A stretch of DNA of 64,000 nt from Flavobacterium sediminis (GCF_003148385.1 NZ_CP029463.1:2480001-2544000), one strand, 5' to 3'; positions 51,669 through 61,002 are shown, counted from the first letter of the stretch. Program-made: numbers and translations. Notes: generated from the sequence alone by a model not told the origin.

Positions 51669-53210
51669 ATGGAAGATAAAATCAAATCATTACAAGATAA
51701 AATAGCCTTAGCCCAATTAGGAGGAGGCGAAAAAAGAATAGCATCCCAACATGCTAAAAAGAAATTAACCGCTCGCGAGCGTGTAACCTATTTATTAGAC
51801 GAAGGCTCTTTTGAAGAAATCGGAATGTTAGTTACTCACCGTACGACTGATTTCGGTATGGAAAAAGAAACCTATTATGGTGACGGTGTAGTAACCGGTT
51901 ACGGAACAATTAACGGTCGCCCGGTTTATGTTTTTGCACAGGATTTTACAGTTTTCGGAGGTTCGCTTTCAGAAACGCATGCTGAAAAGATATGCAAAGT
52001 AATGGATATGGCTTTAAAAACAGGAACACCAATGATCGGTTTAAATGATTCCGGTGGAGCACGTATTCAAGAAGGAGTTCGCTCATTAGGCGGTTATGCT
52101 GATATTTTCTATAGAAATGTGCAAGCTTCAGGAGTAATTCCGCAAATTTCAGCTATTATGGGACCATGTGCCGGTGGGGCAGTATATTCTCCGGCAATGA
52201 CCGATTTTACCATTATGGTGGAAAACAACAGTTATATGTTTGTAACCGGACCAAATGTTGTAAAAACAGTAACCAATGAAGAAGTAACTTCAGAAGAATT
52301 AGGAGGAGCAAGTACGCATTCTACAAAATCGGGTGTGGCACATATTACCTCTCCTAACGGAGTAGAATGTTTGGAAGATATCAAACGTTTGTTAAGTTAC
52401 GTTCCGCAAAATAATAAAGAAACAACACCTAAATTACCATATACCTTAGGTGAAGAAATCCGTGAACAATTGGACACGATCGTTCCGGATAATGCCAATA
52501 AACCCTATGATATGCACGATGTGATCAAAGGGATTATTGATGAAGACAGTTTCAATGAAGTGCATAAAAACTTTGCAGAAAACATCATTGTAGGTTTTGC
52601 ACGTTTAGGCGGAAGAAGTATAGGAGTTGTTGCCAATCAGCCTATGGTTTTAGCCGGATGCTTAGATGTAAATAGTTCGATCAAAGGAGCGCGTTTTGTG
52701 CGTTTTTGTGATGCGTTCAACATTCCGTTATTAGTGTTAGAAGACGTTCCGGGATTCTTACCGGGAACAGATCAGGAGTGGAACGGAATTATTACGCACG
52801 GAGCCAAGTTATTATATGCATTTAGTGAAGCTACTGTACCAAGAGTCACCGTAATTACGCGTAAAGCCTATGGTGGAGCTTATGACGTAATGAACTCAAA
52901 ACACATTGGTGCTGATTTTAACTTTGCTTGGCCAACAGCCGAAATTGCGGTGATGGGAGCAAAAGGTGCTTCAGAGATTATTTTCAAAAAAGAAATTAGC
53001 GAAGCGGCTGATCCGGTAGCGAAATTAGCAGAAAAAGAAGCAGAATATGCTGAGTTATTTGCTAATCCGTATAGTGCAGCTAAACGCGGATTTATTGATG
53101 AGGTAATTTTACCGAATCAAACGCGTAGAAAATTACTAAAAGCATTCAGTATTTTAGAAAATAAAGTGGTAGACACACCAAAAAGAAAACACGGAAACAT
53201 TCCGTTGTAA
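51669..53210 (+). CDS. Acyl-CoA (propionyl-CoA type) carboxylase carboxyltransferase subunit
   Basis: 513 residues, the fused alpha-beta carboxyltransferase of PccB type: [41 protein letters not shown] and [21 protein letters not shown]. It moves the carboxyl group from biotin to an acyl-CoA; propionyl-CoA giving methylmalonyl-CoA is most likely, in keeping with the cobalamin adenosyltransferase at 13968. It is last in the operon, followed by a long weak hairpin (53220-53322). Confidence 0.92.
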   Translation: MEDKIKSLQDKIALAQLGGGEKRIASQHAKKKLTARERVTYLLDEGSFEEIGMLVTHRTTDFGMEKETYYGDGVVTGYGTINGRPVYVFAQDFTVFGGSLSETHAEKICKVMDMALKTGTPMIGLNDSGGARIQEGVRSLGGYADIFYRNVQASGVIPQISAIMGPCAGGAVYSPAMTDFTIMVENNSYMFVTGPNVVKTVTNEEVTSEELGGASTHSTKSGVAHITSPNGVECLEDIKRLLSYVPQNNKETTPKLPYTLGEEIREQLDTIVPDNANKPYDMHDVIKGIIDEDSFNEVHKNFAENIIVGFARLGGRSIGVVANQPMVLAGCLDVNSSIKGARFVRFCDAFNIPLLVLEDVPGFLPGTDQEWNGIITHGAKLLYAFSEATVPRVTVITRKAYGGAYDVMNSKHIGADFNFAWPTAEIAVMGAKGASEIIFKKEISEAADPVAKLAEKEAEYAELFANPYSAAKRGFIDEVILPNQTRRKLLKAFSILENKVVDTPKRKHGNIPL

Positions 53211-53219
53211 TCTATAAAG

Positions 53220-53322
53220 ACTGTCTCAAAATTTGTCATTTCAAACCGATTTTCTAAGAGCTTTAATTTTTTAAAGAATAGAATTTCAAAAGAAATAACT
53301 CTTTTTTGAGGCAGTTTTTTTA
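53220..53322 (+). terminator. Long-loop hairpin after the carboxylase operon, probably a repeat relic
   Basis: ACTGTCTCAAAA pairs with TTTTGAGGCAGT (one G-T) across a 72-nt loop and is followed by a T7 run. Inside the loop GTCATTTCAAACCGATTTTC resembles the palindromic repeats in this window. It may serve as the operon terminator. Confidence 0.5.
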
Positions 53323-53392
53323 TGCCTGATATTTATCATTTTTTGTCCTATAAAACCGAATTATCTTGCAAAGACAAAATTGATGTAAAAGT

Positions 53393-54811
53393 ATGAAGGT
53401 AGAACAAATTTACACCGGCTGTATTGCACATGCTGCGTATTATGTAGAAAGCAACGGAGAAGTAGCAATTTTTGACCCTTTACGTGAAGTGCAACCTTAT
53501 ATCGATAAAGCTGCAAAAGATAACGCAAAAATTAAATATGTTTTTGAGACGCATTTTCATGCTGACTTTGTTTCGGGACATTTAGACTTAGCCCATAAAA
53601 CCGGTGCAACTATTGTCTACGGGCCAACGGCCAAACCGGGATTTGAAGCACATATTGCCTCTGATGGTGAGGTTTTTCAATTGGGTAAGTGCCAAATCAA
53701 GGCAATTCATACTCCCGGACACACATTAGAAAGTACGACTTATTTATTAATTGATGAAACAGGGAAAGAACATGGGATTATTTCCGGTGATACTTTGTTT
53801 ATTGGCGATGTAGGTCGTCCGGATTTAGCCCAACATGTTATTGCAGATCTGACTCAGGATAAATTAGCACGAATGTTATACCATTCGTTACGCGAAAAAA
53901 TTATGCCTTTGGCAGATGATCTCATAGTATATCCTAATCATGGTGCAGGAAGTGCTTGTGGTAAAAAAATGAGCAAGGAAACTACCGATACTTTAGGGAA
54001 CCAAAAGAAAACGAATTATGCCCTTCGTCCGGATATGACAGAAGATGAATTCGTAAATGAATTATTGAATGGATTGGTAATGCCACCGGGATATTTTCCT
54101 AAAAATGTGGTGATGAACCTTAAAGGATACGAATCTTTAGATGAGGTTTTAAAACGTGCTAAAACACCATTGTCGGTAACTGAATTTGAAAAAGTGATCC
54201 AACAAGAAGATACACTGATCTTAGACACGAGAAATGCTTCTGATTTTTCCGCTGCTTTTATTGCTAAAAGCTTAAATATCGGAATCGATGGGAGTTTTGC
54301 CATGTGGGTCGGCGAAATGATTTCAGATATTAATCAGAAAATTGTATTAGTGACCGATTCAGGAAGGGAAGAAGAATGTATGATCCGTTTATCTAGAGTA
54401 GGATATGACCATACCATCGGGTATTTAAAAGGAGGGATAGAACAATGGCGTAAAGAAGGAAAACCGGTTAGTGAACAATCTCGTATTTCGGCAGAAGAAA
54501 TGCAGGAAATGATGACTTCAGTTGATTCTGTTTTAATAGATATCAGAAAGAAAAGTGAATATGATGCAGAGCATGTGGAAGGTTCAATTAATATTCCTTT
54601 GAACCGATTGTATCAATCATTGGATCAATTTCCGAAAGATAAATTCGTTATCCTTTTCTGTGCCGGCGGATATCGTAGTATGATTGCGGCATCTATTTTA
54701 CGTCAAAACGGCTTTACTAATTTTGTCGACGTAATCGGAGGTTTTAAAGAAATTGCAGAGAGGACAACTATTCCGTGTTCGGAATATGTATGTCCTACTA
54801 CATTATTATAA
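53393..54811 (+). CDS. Persulfide dioxygenase-rhodanese fusion (MBL fold, CstB-like)
   Basis: 472 residues. An N-terminal metallo-beta-lactamase fold with ETHFHADFVSGH, HTPGHTLESTTYLL and SGDTLFIGDVGRPD (ETHE1-like, about 1-250) is followed by two rhodanese domains. The first (about 260-360) has VTDSGREEE in place of an active Cys and looks inactive; the second (about 370-465) has FCAGGYRSMIAASILR with the catalytic Cys. Such proteins oxidise low-molecular-weight persulfides to sulfite and move sulfane sulfur, here perhaps with bacillithiol persulfide, since bshC is nearby. Confidence 0.9.
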   Translation: MKVEQIYTGCIAHAAYYVESNGEVAIFDPLREVQPYIDKAAKDNAKIKYVFETHFHADFVSGHLDLAHKTGATIVYGPTAKPGFEAHIASDGEVFQLGKCQIKAIHTPGHTLESTTYLLIDETGKEHGIISGDTLFIGDVGRPDLAQHVIADLTQDKLARMLYHSLREKIMPLADDLIVYPNHGAGSACGKKMSKETTDTLGNQKKTNYALRPDMTEDEFVNELLNGLVMPPGYFPKNVVMNLKGYESLDEVLKRAKTPLSVTEFEKVIQQEDTLILDTRNASDFSAAFIAKSLNIGIDGSFAMWVGEMISDINQKIVLVTDSGREEECMIRLSRVGYDHTIGYLKGGIEQWRKEGKPVSEQSRISAEEMQEMMTSVDSVLIDIRKKSEYDAEHVEGSINIPLNRLYQSLDQFPKDKFVILFCAGGYRSMIAASILRQNGFTNFVDVIGGFKEIAERTTIPCSEYVCPTTLL

Positions 54812-54836
54812 TTGGGTTGTTGATAGAAGGAGTTTT

Positions 54837-54865
54837 GGCCCGAAGATTCTAAAGAATTTCGGGCC
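54837..54865 (+). terminator. Terminator of the persulfide dioxygenase gene
   Basis: GGCCCGAAG pairs with TTTCGGGCC (one G-T) around an AT-rich loop, 26 bp after the stop codon; only short T runs follow. Confidence 0.65.
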
Positions 54866-54940
54866 GGATTCTTTTAAAACTTAATGACGGTTGTTTTTGT
54901 GGAAATTTATTTATTACCTTGCCACTTCAATTCTTAAACA

Positions 54941-56032
54941 ATGAAAAGGCTATTTGTAGTAGTATGTTTGTTGGTCAGCATTCAGTTGATCTGTGCCCAA
55001 GAACTAAAACACAAGGTTAGTTACGGGGAGACAGTCTATGGGATAGCAAAAAAATACAAGGTCAAAGAAAAAGATATTTTTGATGCTAATCCTTCTATAA
55101 AAGAGAAGCCATTAGCCATAGGAAAGGTATTGACTATACCGGTAAAAGAGGATCAGTCTTCTGTTTTGGTTGTTCCGCAGACACATACAATTGCTAAAGG
55201 AGATTCTTTTTATAGCATAGCCCGAAAATACCAATTAAAAGTATCTGATTTACAGTTGTATAATCCTGATTTAAAAGCAGAGGATCTGAAAATAGGAGAC
55301 GTTGTAAAACTCAAATCAGATCAGTATGTAATAGCTGATGAAGAAACCGGTACATCGAATAATTCTGTTGTAGAGATCCTGGATTCAAATGAGGAGGAGG
55401 ACGATCAGGATTTGATCCATGAAGTAAAACCAAAAGAAACACTATACCGAATTGCTAAAAAGTACCATACCTCAGTTAAGGAATTAAAAAAGTTGAATCC
55501 GGAGGTAAAACGCAATTTACCAATAGGCTATCATTTAATTATTAAAAGGGGAGAACCATCCATTTCTACAACAATTGAAGAGATTGCAGTAGTGCCTGAA
55601 GAAAAAGAGGATATTGTTTCAGAAACCGGGAATGAGGCAGAGGTTTCAGATAAGGCAACTATTCTGATCTCCAAGGCATCGGAATATTTAGGGGTACGTT
55701 ATCGTAGCGGAGGTACCACAACAGCAGGTTTTGACTGCTCGGGATTAATGTGTACTACTTTTAGAGAAGTTGATATGGAATTACCACGTTCTTCTTACGA
55801 AATGGCTCGATATGGTTTTAAAGTAGATAAAACTGAAGCGCAAAAAGGAGATCTTATTTTTTTCTATACTACCAGTAAAAGCCGGATCAGTCATGTAGGA
55901 ATGATTACGGAAGTAACGGATCACGATATAAAATTTATTCATTCATCTACGTCAAGCGGTGTTACCATTTCGTCTTTAAGTGAGGCATATTATAAAAAGA
56001 GGTTTGCACAGATCAGCAGGGTACTGAACTAA
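54941..56032 (+). CDS. LysM and NlpC/P60 peptidoglycan hydrolase
   Basis: 363 residues. A signal peptide (RLFVVVCLLVSIQLICAQ) leads to three LysM repeats (about 23-66, 78-128, 155-200; e.g. VSYGETVYGIAKKYKVKEKDI and HTIAKGDSFYSIARKYQLK) and a C-terminal NlpC/P60 domain (about 243-363) with the catalytic Cys in GFDCSGLMCT (about residue 265) and His in RISHVGMI (about 318). It cleaves stem peptides in the periplasm. Its stop codon overlaps that of the convergent GyrI-like gene by four bases. Confidence 0.93.
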   Translation: MKRLFVVVCLLVSIQLICAQELKHKVSYGETVYGIAKKYKVKEKDIFDANPSIKEKPLAIGKVLTIPVKEDQSSVLVVPQTHTIAKGDSFYSIARKYQLKVSDLQLYNPDLKAEDLKIGDVVKLKSDQYVIADEETGTSNNSVVEILDSNEEEDDQDLIHEVKPKETLYRIAKKYHTSVKELKKLNPEVKRNLPIGYHLIIKRGEPSISTTIEEIAVVPEEKEDIVSETGNEAEVSDKATILISKASEYLGVRYRSGGTTTAGFDCSGLMCTTFREVDMELPRSSYEMARYGFKVDKTEAQKGDLIFFYTTSKSRISHVGMITEVTDHDIKFIHSSTSSGVTISSLSEAYYKKRFAQISRVLN

Positions 56033-56505
56033 CGTTTAATCGGAATCCATACTTCTTCCTGGCTTTCCGGATGGTCATTTTTATACAGATCACCCAAAAC
56101 TTCAAAGTGTGGCCTGTCATCTACGGTGTAACCGTTTTCTGGTATCCATTCGCCAAAGATATATTGAGAAGTCTTTACAAAATCGGCATGTGTTCCTTTG
56201 TGTAGAAAAACAGCATAATCGCCTTCAGGAAGTTCAAAAGTCTTAAAACCTTCCGGAACCCGATCAAAATCTTTAACTTCTACTAAAGCATATTTGGTAA
56301 ACTCAGTAAAAGGAGTGAATTCCTGCAGAGTTTTGAAATCATAAACCTGTAAAGAGAATAAATCGGCAGAAACAGCATTGTGAATTTCCTTTAGTCTGGG
56401 CATTAATTGTTTCCAGATAGTTGCTGTTTTATCCTCAGCTAAAGAGGTGGTGGTTGAAAAACCGATTAATTTTTTAGCTTTTGTTGTTTCGATTCGTAAA
56501 AACAT
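56029..56505 (-). CDS. GyrI-like small-molecule binding protein
   Basis: 158 residues from the ATG at 56505. A TTG six codons upstream lies inside the -7 box TATTTTTG (56521-56528), so it is rejected. The GyrI-like/effector-binding fold is suggested by LPEGDYAVFLHKG and YIFGEWIPENGYTVDDRPHFEVLGD near the C-terminus. Such proteins bind small ligands or inhibit gyrase; the function here is unknown. It is convergent with the LysM gene. Confidence 0.8.
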   Translation of the reverse strand: MFLRIETTKAKKLIGFSTTTSLAEDKTATIWKQLMPRLKEIHNAVSADLFSLQVYDFKTLQEFTPFTEFTKYALVEVKDFDRVPEGFKTFELPEGDYAVFLHKGTHADFVKTSQYIFGEWIPENGYTVDDRPHFEVLGDLYKNDHPESQEEVWIPIKR

Positions 56506-56520
56506 AGGTTTAATTTTTTT

Positions 56521-56528
56521 CAAAAATA
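56521..56528 (-). promoter_or_regulatory. -7 promoter box of the GyrI-like gene
   Basis: The minus strand reads TATTTTTG (TAnnTTTG), 15 bp before the chosen ATG. It also forms part of the T-rich tail of the upstream terminator. Confidence 0.5.
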
Positions 56529-56530
56529 AA

Positions 56531-56558
56531 AAATCCTCACCAAAAATGATGAGGATTT
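56531..56558 (-). terminator. Terminator of the DUF465 gene
   Basis: AAATCCTCA / TGAGGATTT with a 10-nt loop, followed on the minus strand by a T run; 50 bp past the DUF465 stop. Confidence 0.85.
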
Positions 56559-56608
56559 CGGATTGAAAACTATGGATTAACTAATAAAGCTAATCTTATG
56601 AAAAAGAA

Positions 56609-56845
56609 CTAATGTCTTATTATAAACTGATAAATTTCGTCTTTTAAGCTAACCCGCTCAATTCTTAAATTATTTAACACGTTGTCTGAAGTTGGCTCAG
56701 TATCAGTTTCAATGCGATAAATAGATTGCTCTAATTCATCATAGGTTTCAAATAATTTTTTAAAGTGGGCATTCGTTGCTTTTAAAGACGTTATCCTTTC
56801 TGAAAATTCAGGGAATTCATCTGATAAATTATGTTTGGTAATCAT
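56609..56845 (-). CDS. DUF465 (YdcH-like) small helical protein
   Basis: 78 residues, helical, beginning MITKHNLSDEFPEFSERITSL with ATNAHFKKLFETYDELEQSIYRIE following, as in YdcH/DUF465 proteins. Function unknown; the whole protein could be a coiled-coil dimer. It has its own promoter (TACTTTTG at 56870-56877) and terminator. Confidence 0.88.
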   Translation of the reverse strand: MITKHNLSDEFPEFSERITSLKATNAHFKKLFETYDELEQSIYRIETDTEPTSDNVLNNLRIERVSLKDEIYQFIIRH

Positions 56846-56869
56846 ATTCGGGTTACGATTTGTTTAGGT

Positions 56870-56877
56870 CAAAAGTA
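56870..56877 (-). promoter_or_regulatory. -7 promoter box of the DUF465 gene
   Basis: The minus strand reads TACTTTTG (TAnnTTTG), 25 bp before the ATG. Confidence 0.5.
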
Positions 56878-56922
56878 AGTGTAACGATCAATATAAGATA
56901 TGATATTTATCATGTATCAAAA

Positions 56923-56950
56923 AAAATCCTTGCTTTTTGGCAAGGATTTT
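56923..56950 (-). terminator. Terminator of rimO
   Basis: AAAATCCTTGC / GCAAGGATTTT, an 11-bp perfect stem with a 6-nt loop and a following T run on the minus strand, 25 bp past the rimO stop. Confidence 0.9.
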
Positions 56951-56974
56951 CTAAAAATATATCAGCTTTTTTAT

Positions 56975-58294
56975 TTAATTCAAGGTTGTCGGTTCGGCAT
57001 AAAGGTCAAATTCCGTAGCATCAATGATTGTAAGGTCAATGAAATCACCGGTTTTTAAATAAAATTTGGAAGCATCAACCAAAACTTCATTATCCACATC
57101 CGGACTGTCAAATTCTGTTCGGCCTATAAAATATTGTCCTTCTTTACGGTCAATTACACAACGAAACGTTTGACCGATCTTTTCCTGATTCAATTCCCAT
57201 GAAATTTGCGCCTGAATATCCATGATCTCATTAGCGCGCTCACGTTTTATGTCTTCAGGTACATTATCTTCTAATAGATAGGCGTGGGTATTTTCTTCAT
57301 GCGAATAGGTAAAGCAGCCTAAGCGTTCAAAACGCATTTCCTGAACCCAGTTCTTCAAAATTTCAAAATCTTCTTCAGTTTCACCCGGATAGCCAACGAT
57401 CAAGGTTGTACGAATGGCCATTCCCGGAACAGCTTTTCGAAACTCTTTTAACAAATTAGTTGTTTTTTCGTAGGTAGTTCCACGACGCATTGATTTCAAA
57501 ATATTGTCTGAAATATGCTGTAAAGGAATATCTAAGTAATTACAGATCTTAGGTTCGCGTTTCATGAGCTCTAAGACATCCATAGGAAAACCGGTAGGAA
57601 AGGCATAATGCAAACGAATCCATTCAATACCATCTACTTTAACTAAAGCCTCTAAAAGTTCGGCAAGATTTCTTTTTTTGTATAGGTCTAAACCGTAATA
57701 TGTTAAATCCTGAGCGATTAAGATCAATTCTTTGACTCCGTTCTTTGCTAATTTTTCAGCTTCTATAACTAATTTTTCAATCGGAGTAGAAACGTGTTTT
57801 CCTCGCATTAAAGGAATAGCACAAAAACTACAAGGTCTGTCACAACCCTCAGAAATTTTCAGATAAGCATAATTTTTAGGAGTAGTGGTTAAGCGTTCTC
57901 CGATTAATTCATGTTTATAGTCAGCTCCGAGTGCTTTTAATAATAGTGGTAGTTCCGTTGTTCCGAAAAATTGATCCACATTTGGAATTTCTTTTTCTAA
58001 ATCGGGTTTGTAACGTTCTGACAAACATCCGGTAACAAACACTTTGTCAACCAAACCTTGTTCTTTTTTATCGGCATATTCTAAGATCATATTAACCGAT
58101 TCTTCCTTTGCATTGTCAATAAAACCACAAGTATTGATTACAATGATATTCCCTTCGTCATTTGTTGCTTCATGTGTAACTTCTTTACCATTAGCTTTCA
58201 ATTGTCCCATTAAAACTTCGCTATCGTAAACGTTTTTGGAACAGCCTAATGTAACTACATTGATTTTATTTTTCTTTAATGATTTGGTTCTCAT
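56975..58294 (-). CDS. rimO: RimO, ribosomal protein uS12 methylthiotransferase
   Basis: 439 residues from the ATG at 58294. A longer frame reaches 58372 but runs through the -7 box at 58345-58352. The MTTase N-terminal domain has LGCSKNVYDSEVLMGQL, NTCGFIDNAKEESV and TGCLSERY; the radical SAM core has GCDRPCSFCAIPLMRG (Cx3Cx2C); a TRAM domain ends the protein. It methylthiolates an aspartate of S12. The SAM and MTTase clusters are complete. Confidence 0.96.
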   Translation of the reverse strand: MRTKSLKKNKINVVTLGCSKNVYDSEVLMGQLKANGKEVTHEATNDEGNIIVINTCGFIDNAKEESVNMILEYADKKEQGLVDKVFVTGCLSERYKPDLEKEIPNVDQFFGTTELPLLLKALGADYKHELIGERLTTTPKNYAYLKISEGCDRPCSFCAIPLMRGKHVSTPIEKLVIEAEKLAKNGVKELILIAQDLTYYGLDLYKKRNLAELLEALVKVDGIEWIRLHYAFPTGFPMDVLELMKREPKICNYLDIPLQHISDNILKSMRRGTTYEKTTNLLKEFRKAVPGMAIRTTLIVGYPGETEEDFEILKNWVQEMRFERLGCFTYSHEENTHAYLLEDNVPEDIKRERANEIMDIQAQISWELNQEKIGQTFRCVIDRKEGQYFIGRTEFDSPDVDNEVLVDASKFYLKTGDFIDLTIIDATEFDLYAEPTTLN

Positions 58295-58344
58295 AGAATT
58301 AAAAATTAGTTTCGCTCTGTTAAACCGAAAGAATTGAGCGGGTG

Positions 58345-58352
58345 CAAAATTA
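58345..58352 (-). promoter_or_regulatory. -7 promoter box of rimO
   Basis: The minus strand reads TAATTTTG (TAnnTTTG), 50 bp before the ATG at 58294; it fixes the start by excluding the longer frame. Confidence 0.55.
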
Positions 58353-58392
58353 CGTAAAAAACTGAAAAGCAAGCTAATCTTTTCTAAAAAAG

Positions 58393-58422
58393 AAACCCGA
58401 CAGGTAAATTGCTGTCGGGTTT
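58393..58422 (-). terminator. Terminator of the FadL-type gene
   Basis: AAACCCGACAG / CTGTCGGGTTT with an 8-nt loop, followed on the minus strand by a T run; 23 bp past the gene. Confidence 0.9.
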
Positions 58423-58445
58423 AAAGTGTATCTTGTTTTGTCTTA

Positions 58446-59933
58446 TTAAAAGTTGATCGAATATGTTAGTGTAACATTGTTTTGTGTAGTTCTTATTCGG
58501 GCTGTATCGTTCATCCCTGAAGAAATTAAATATTGATTGTAATTTCTATGAGCATTGGAATAAGCCAGGTCTATTCTGCTTTCCCCGAAACTATAGCCAA
58601 GTCCTCCGGTATATCCTGTTAGATCTCCCATAGCATAATCTACTTTATACGGGCTTTCTTCAAAACGATAACCGGCTCTGAAACTCCATTGTTTGAATTT
58701 ATATTCACCACCTACACGAACTTCAATAGCGTCTGTTAATAAGTTACTGTTAGCCATATTCAGATTTTGGTATACATCTTCATTTTTCGGTTTAAACTCA
58801 ATACTACTGTAGTCTTTATAAGAAACATCAGCACTGATTAGTCCTTTTTGTCCAAAAATATAAGCGGCACTACCTGTCCATTTACTGGGTGTTTGTACTT
58901 TATAAACCGGATAAATGTTCGTGATATTCGGATAATAGTAATCGTGGTAGGTTGTAGAACCATCATTAGAAAAAGCATCTATAGATTGTGTTAACTCATC
59001 TCGCAGTCTGTACCAAGTTGGCGATTCATAAGCAGCACCAACTCTTAAAGCGTCTGTTACTTTTACAATAGCTCCTAAGTTAAAGGAAAATCCGGTTCCA
59101 TAAGTATATACTTCATTATCAAAGTAAATAGCCTGAACTCCTAAATTAGGGTTATTGTTATTACTTTCATATAGATTAGTTGTTCTTACATAATCTGTGA
59201 AGTGAGCATTTAAGTTTAACCCGATGAATAAACGGTCTTTATAAGAAGTAGCAAAGTTTCCGGTTACTTTACCGTTAAAACCGCTAGTCGTAATATAATT
59301 TTCCTGGTAATAACTTCCGGGAGGAACATTACTTGTGTAAGTATTAGCTCCGGCAGAAGTAGGATCGAACAAATACGTTTGATAACCAAGGAAAGCTTGT
59401 TGCCCACCAAAATTCAGATCGTAATAATTTGAATTGGATAAAGTGGATTCAGGAATTCCTTGTGCATAATTTAAAAAATAATTAGAAATAGAGTTGTTAG
59501 GATTTGTTCCGGCGATAAAGATTTCATTGTCAAAATCATGGGTGTTTTCATAATTTAACCCTATTGAAAACTTTTTCCAGTCACTGGCGTTATCTGTATT
59601 TTTAAAAACTAAAACCGCTCCTGCCTGATTAATATCAAGGGTGGAGTTGTTTTCTTTTGTACTTAAGCCAAAATAGTTGGATTTATTGCTGGTATTGTAA
59701 TTACTAGCTGAAAAACTGGCATAGTTGTTATTAAAAACAGCACTTCCCGCTGGATTTACATTAAGAGCAGATAGATCACCGCCTACGGCACCGAAAGCCC
59801 CACTCATAGCTCTGAAACGAGCTGTTCCTGTTAAATCTTGTATCGCATATCGCAATCCGTCTTCTTGTCTTATTTCTTGGGCATGACTGAATAAACCCAA
59901 TAAAAAAATGGATGATAATAATATTTTTTTCAT
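58446..59933 (-). CDS. OmpP1/FadL-type outer membrane protein
   Basis: 495 residues with a signal peptide (MKKILLSSIFLLGLFSHAQ). The stretch TARFRAMSGAFGAVGGDLSALNVNPAGSAVF is the hatch-region start of FadL/TodX family outer membrane transporters in Bacteroidota; alternating amphipathic strands follow to the end (VTLTYSINF). It probably carries hydrophobic substrates through the outer membrane. A TAATTTTG box lies just upstream, but the gene is close to the preceding lipoprotein and may also be read through from it. Confidence 0.85.
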   Translation of the reverse strand: MKKILLSSIFLLGLFSHAQEIRQEDGLRYAIQDLTGTARFRAMSGAFGAVGGDLSALNVNPAGSAVFNNNYASFSASNYNTSNKSNYFGLSTKENNSTLDINQAGAVLVFKNTDNASDWKKFSIGLNYENTHDFDNEIFIAGTNPNNSISNYFLNYAQGIPESTLSNSNYYDLNFGGQQAFLGYQTYLFDPTSAGANTYTSNVPPGSYYQENYITTSGFNGKVTGNFATSYKDRLFIGLNLNAHFTDYVRTTNLYESNNNNPNLGVQAIYFDNEVYTYGTGFSFNLGAIVKVTDALRVGAAYESPTWYRLRDELTQSIDAFSNDGSTTYHDYYYPNITNIYPVYKVQTPSKWTGSAAYIFGQKGLISADVSYKDYSSIEFKPKNEDVYQNLNMANSNLLTDAIEVRVGGEYKFKQWSFRAGYRFEESPYKVDYAMGDLTGYTGGLGYSFGESRIDLAYSNAHRNYNQYLISSGMNDTARIRTTQNNVTLTYSINF

Positions 59934-59945
59934 AGCCTATACTTT

Positions 59946-59953
59946 CAAAATTA
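59946..59953 (-). promoter_or_regulatory. -7 promoter box of the FadL-type gene
   Basis: The minus strand reads TAATTTTG (TAnnTTTG) in the 22-bp gap between the lipoprotein and FadL-type genes, 12 bp before the ATG. Confidence 0.4.
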
Positions 59954-59955
59954 AA

Positions 59956-60932
59956 TTAACGACCACGTCCTCCGCCACCAGAACGTCCACCACCACTAAA
60001 ACCGCCGCTGGAACGACTGCCTCCGAAGCCTCCGCTGGATCTGCTACCGCCATAACTTCCGCTTGAACTTCTCGGAGTAGAGTAGTTGGTGCTGCGAGTG
60101 CTGGAACTTCTTGTAGGAGTAGAATAATTATTTCGGGTCGAATTGGTATTGGTTCGACTATTGCTGTAAGTGTTTCTGGAACGAGAATTACTGGTTGAAT
60201 AAGTATTTCTGCTTCCTGAACTTCTGTTTAGGTTAACATTACGACCAGTGCTGTAGCGACCGCCGTTGCCATAATAATAATTACTACCACCTCTAGGACC
60301 GCTGTTGTAAACAACGTTTCTATGATAATATCCTCCATAATAGTAAGGATAACCATAGCCATAGCCATAATATGGGTAATAACCACCGCCATACCATCCT
60401 GGACCATACCATGAATTCCAACCCCAACTTACACCCCAGCTAGGTCCGTACCATGAATTCCAACCCCAGTACCAACTAGGATTGTAGTAACCGCCGTACC
60501 ATCCGCCGTAATAAGGGTAATACCAACTGTTCCAACCATACCATCCGTTGTTGTAATAATTTATAGTTACATCATGGTCATTGCTCCCCAACCGGCGTAT
60601 TGATTAGAATCATTGTAGTTATTTTTGTAAACCGTTACAACTGTGTCATTCTCTTGAGAAGAGTATTGGTCAACATCAGTGAAGTAATCGTATTGTTGCT
60701 GATATTCATCTTGCATGAAACGGAATTTTTGAGCATAAGCTTCACCGTTTTGATCTGCTTCCGAATCATTATACTGTACTGTCTCTTGTCTGGGTTCATC
60801 ATTTCCGTAAATTGCATCGTTATCATAATAGGATGAATTTTGGTAGGAACCGCATGAAACGACAAAAACAGCTAATGCTCCAAGTGAAAAGATCATTTGG
60901 ATTTTGCTGGAAAAATGTAGTTTAGTTTTCAT
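59956..60932 (-). pseudogene. Tyr/Trp/Gly-rich lipoprotein gene, frameshifted as sequenced
   Basis: Starts with a lipoprotein signal (MIFSLGALAVFVVSCGS in the leader); the first frame (60932-60567) ends NQYAGWGAMTMM, and a second frame (from 60591) continues GSNDHDVTINYYNNGWYGWN. Adding one G to the G4 run at 60586-60589 (CCCC on the plus strand) fuses them as NQYAGWGSNDHDVTINYY, giving about 325 residues. The second half is Tyr/Trp/Gly-rich (YYPYYGGWYGGYYNPSWYWG) and ends in an Arg/Ser/Gly-rich tail. As sequenced it is broken; a sequencing error is likely. No function is known; a surface structural role is a guess. It shares a divergent promoter region with proS. Confidence 0.75.
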
Positions 60933-60960
60933 AACGCGTTTTTTTTATTGTCGGACATTA

Positions 60961-60968
60961 CAAATTTA
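60961..60968 (-). promoter_or_regulatory. -7 promoter box of the Tyr/Trp-rich lipoprotein gene
   Basis: The minus strand reads TAAATTTG (TAnnTTTG), 28 bp before the ATG; back to back with the proS box at 60971. Confidence 0.55.
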
Positions 60969-60970
60969 GT

Positions 60971-60978
60971 TAGTTTTG
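60971..60978 (+). promoter_or_regulatory. -7 promoter box of proS
   Basis: TAGTTTTG (TAnnTTTG), 54 bp before the proS ATG. It starts 2 bp after the divergent box, a compact bidirectional promoter. Confidence 0.5.
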
Positions 60979-61002
60979 TCGAATAATTTACTTAAGATTT
61001 AG

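Noticed and set aside
59956-60591. Separate gene for the Tyr/Trp-rich protein, starting at a TTG
   Set aside because: It lacks its own signal peptide and promoter and joins the upstream lipoprotein frame perfectly with one added G.
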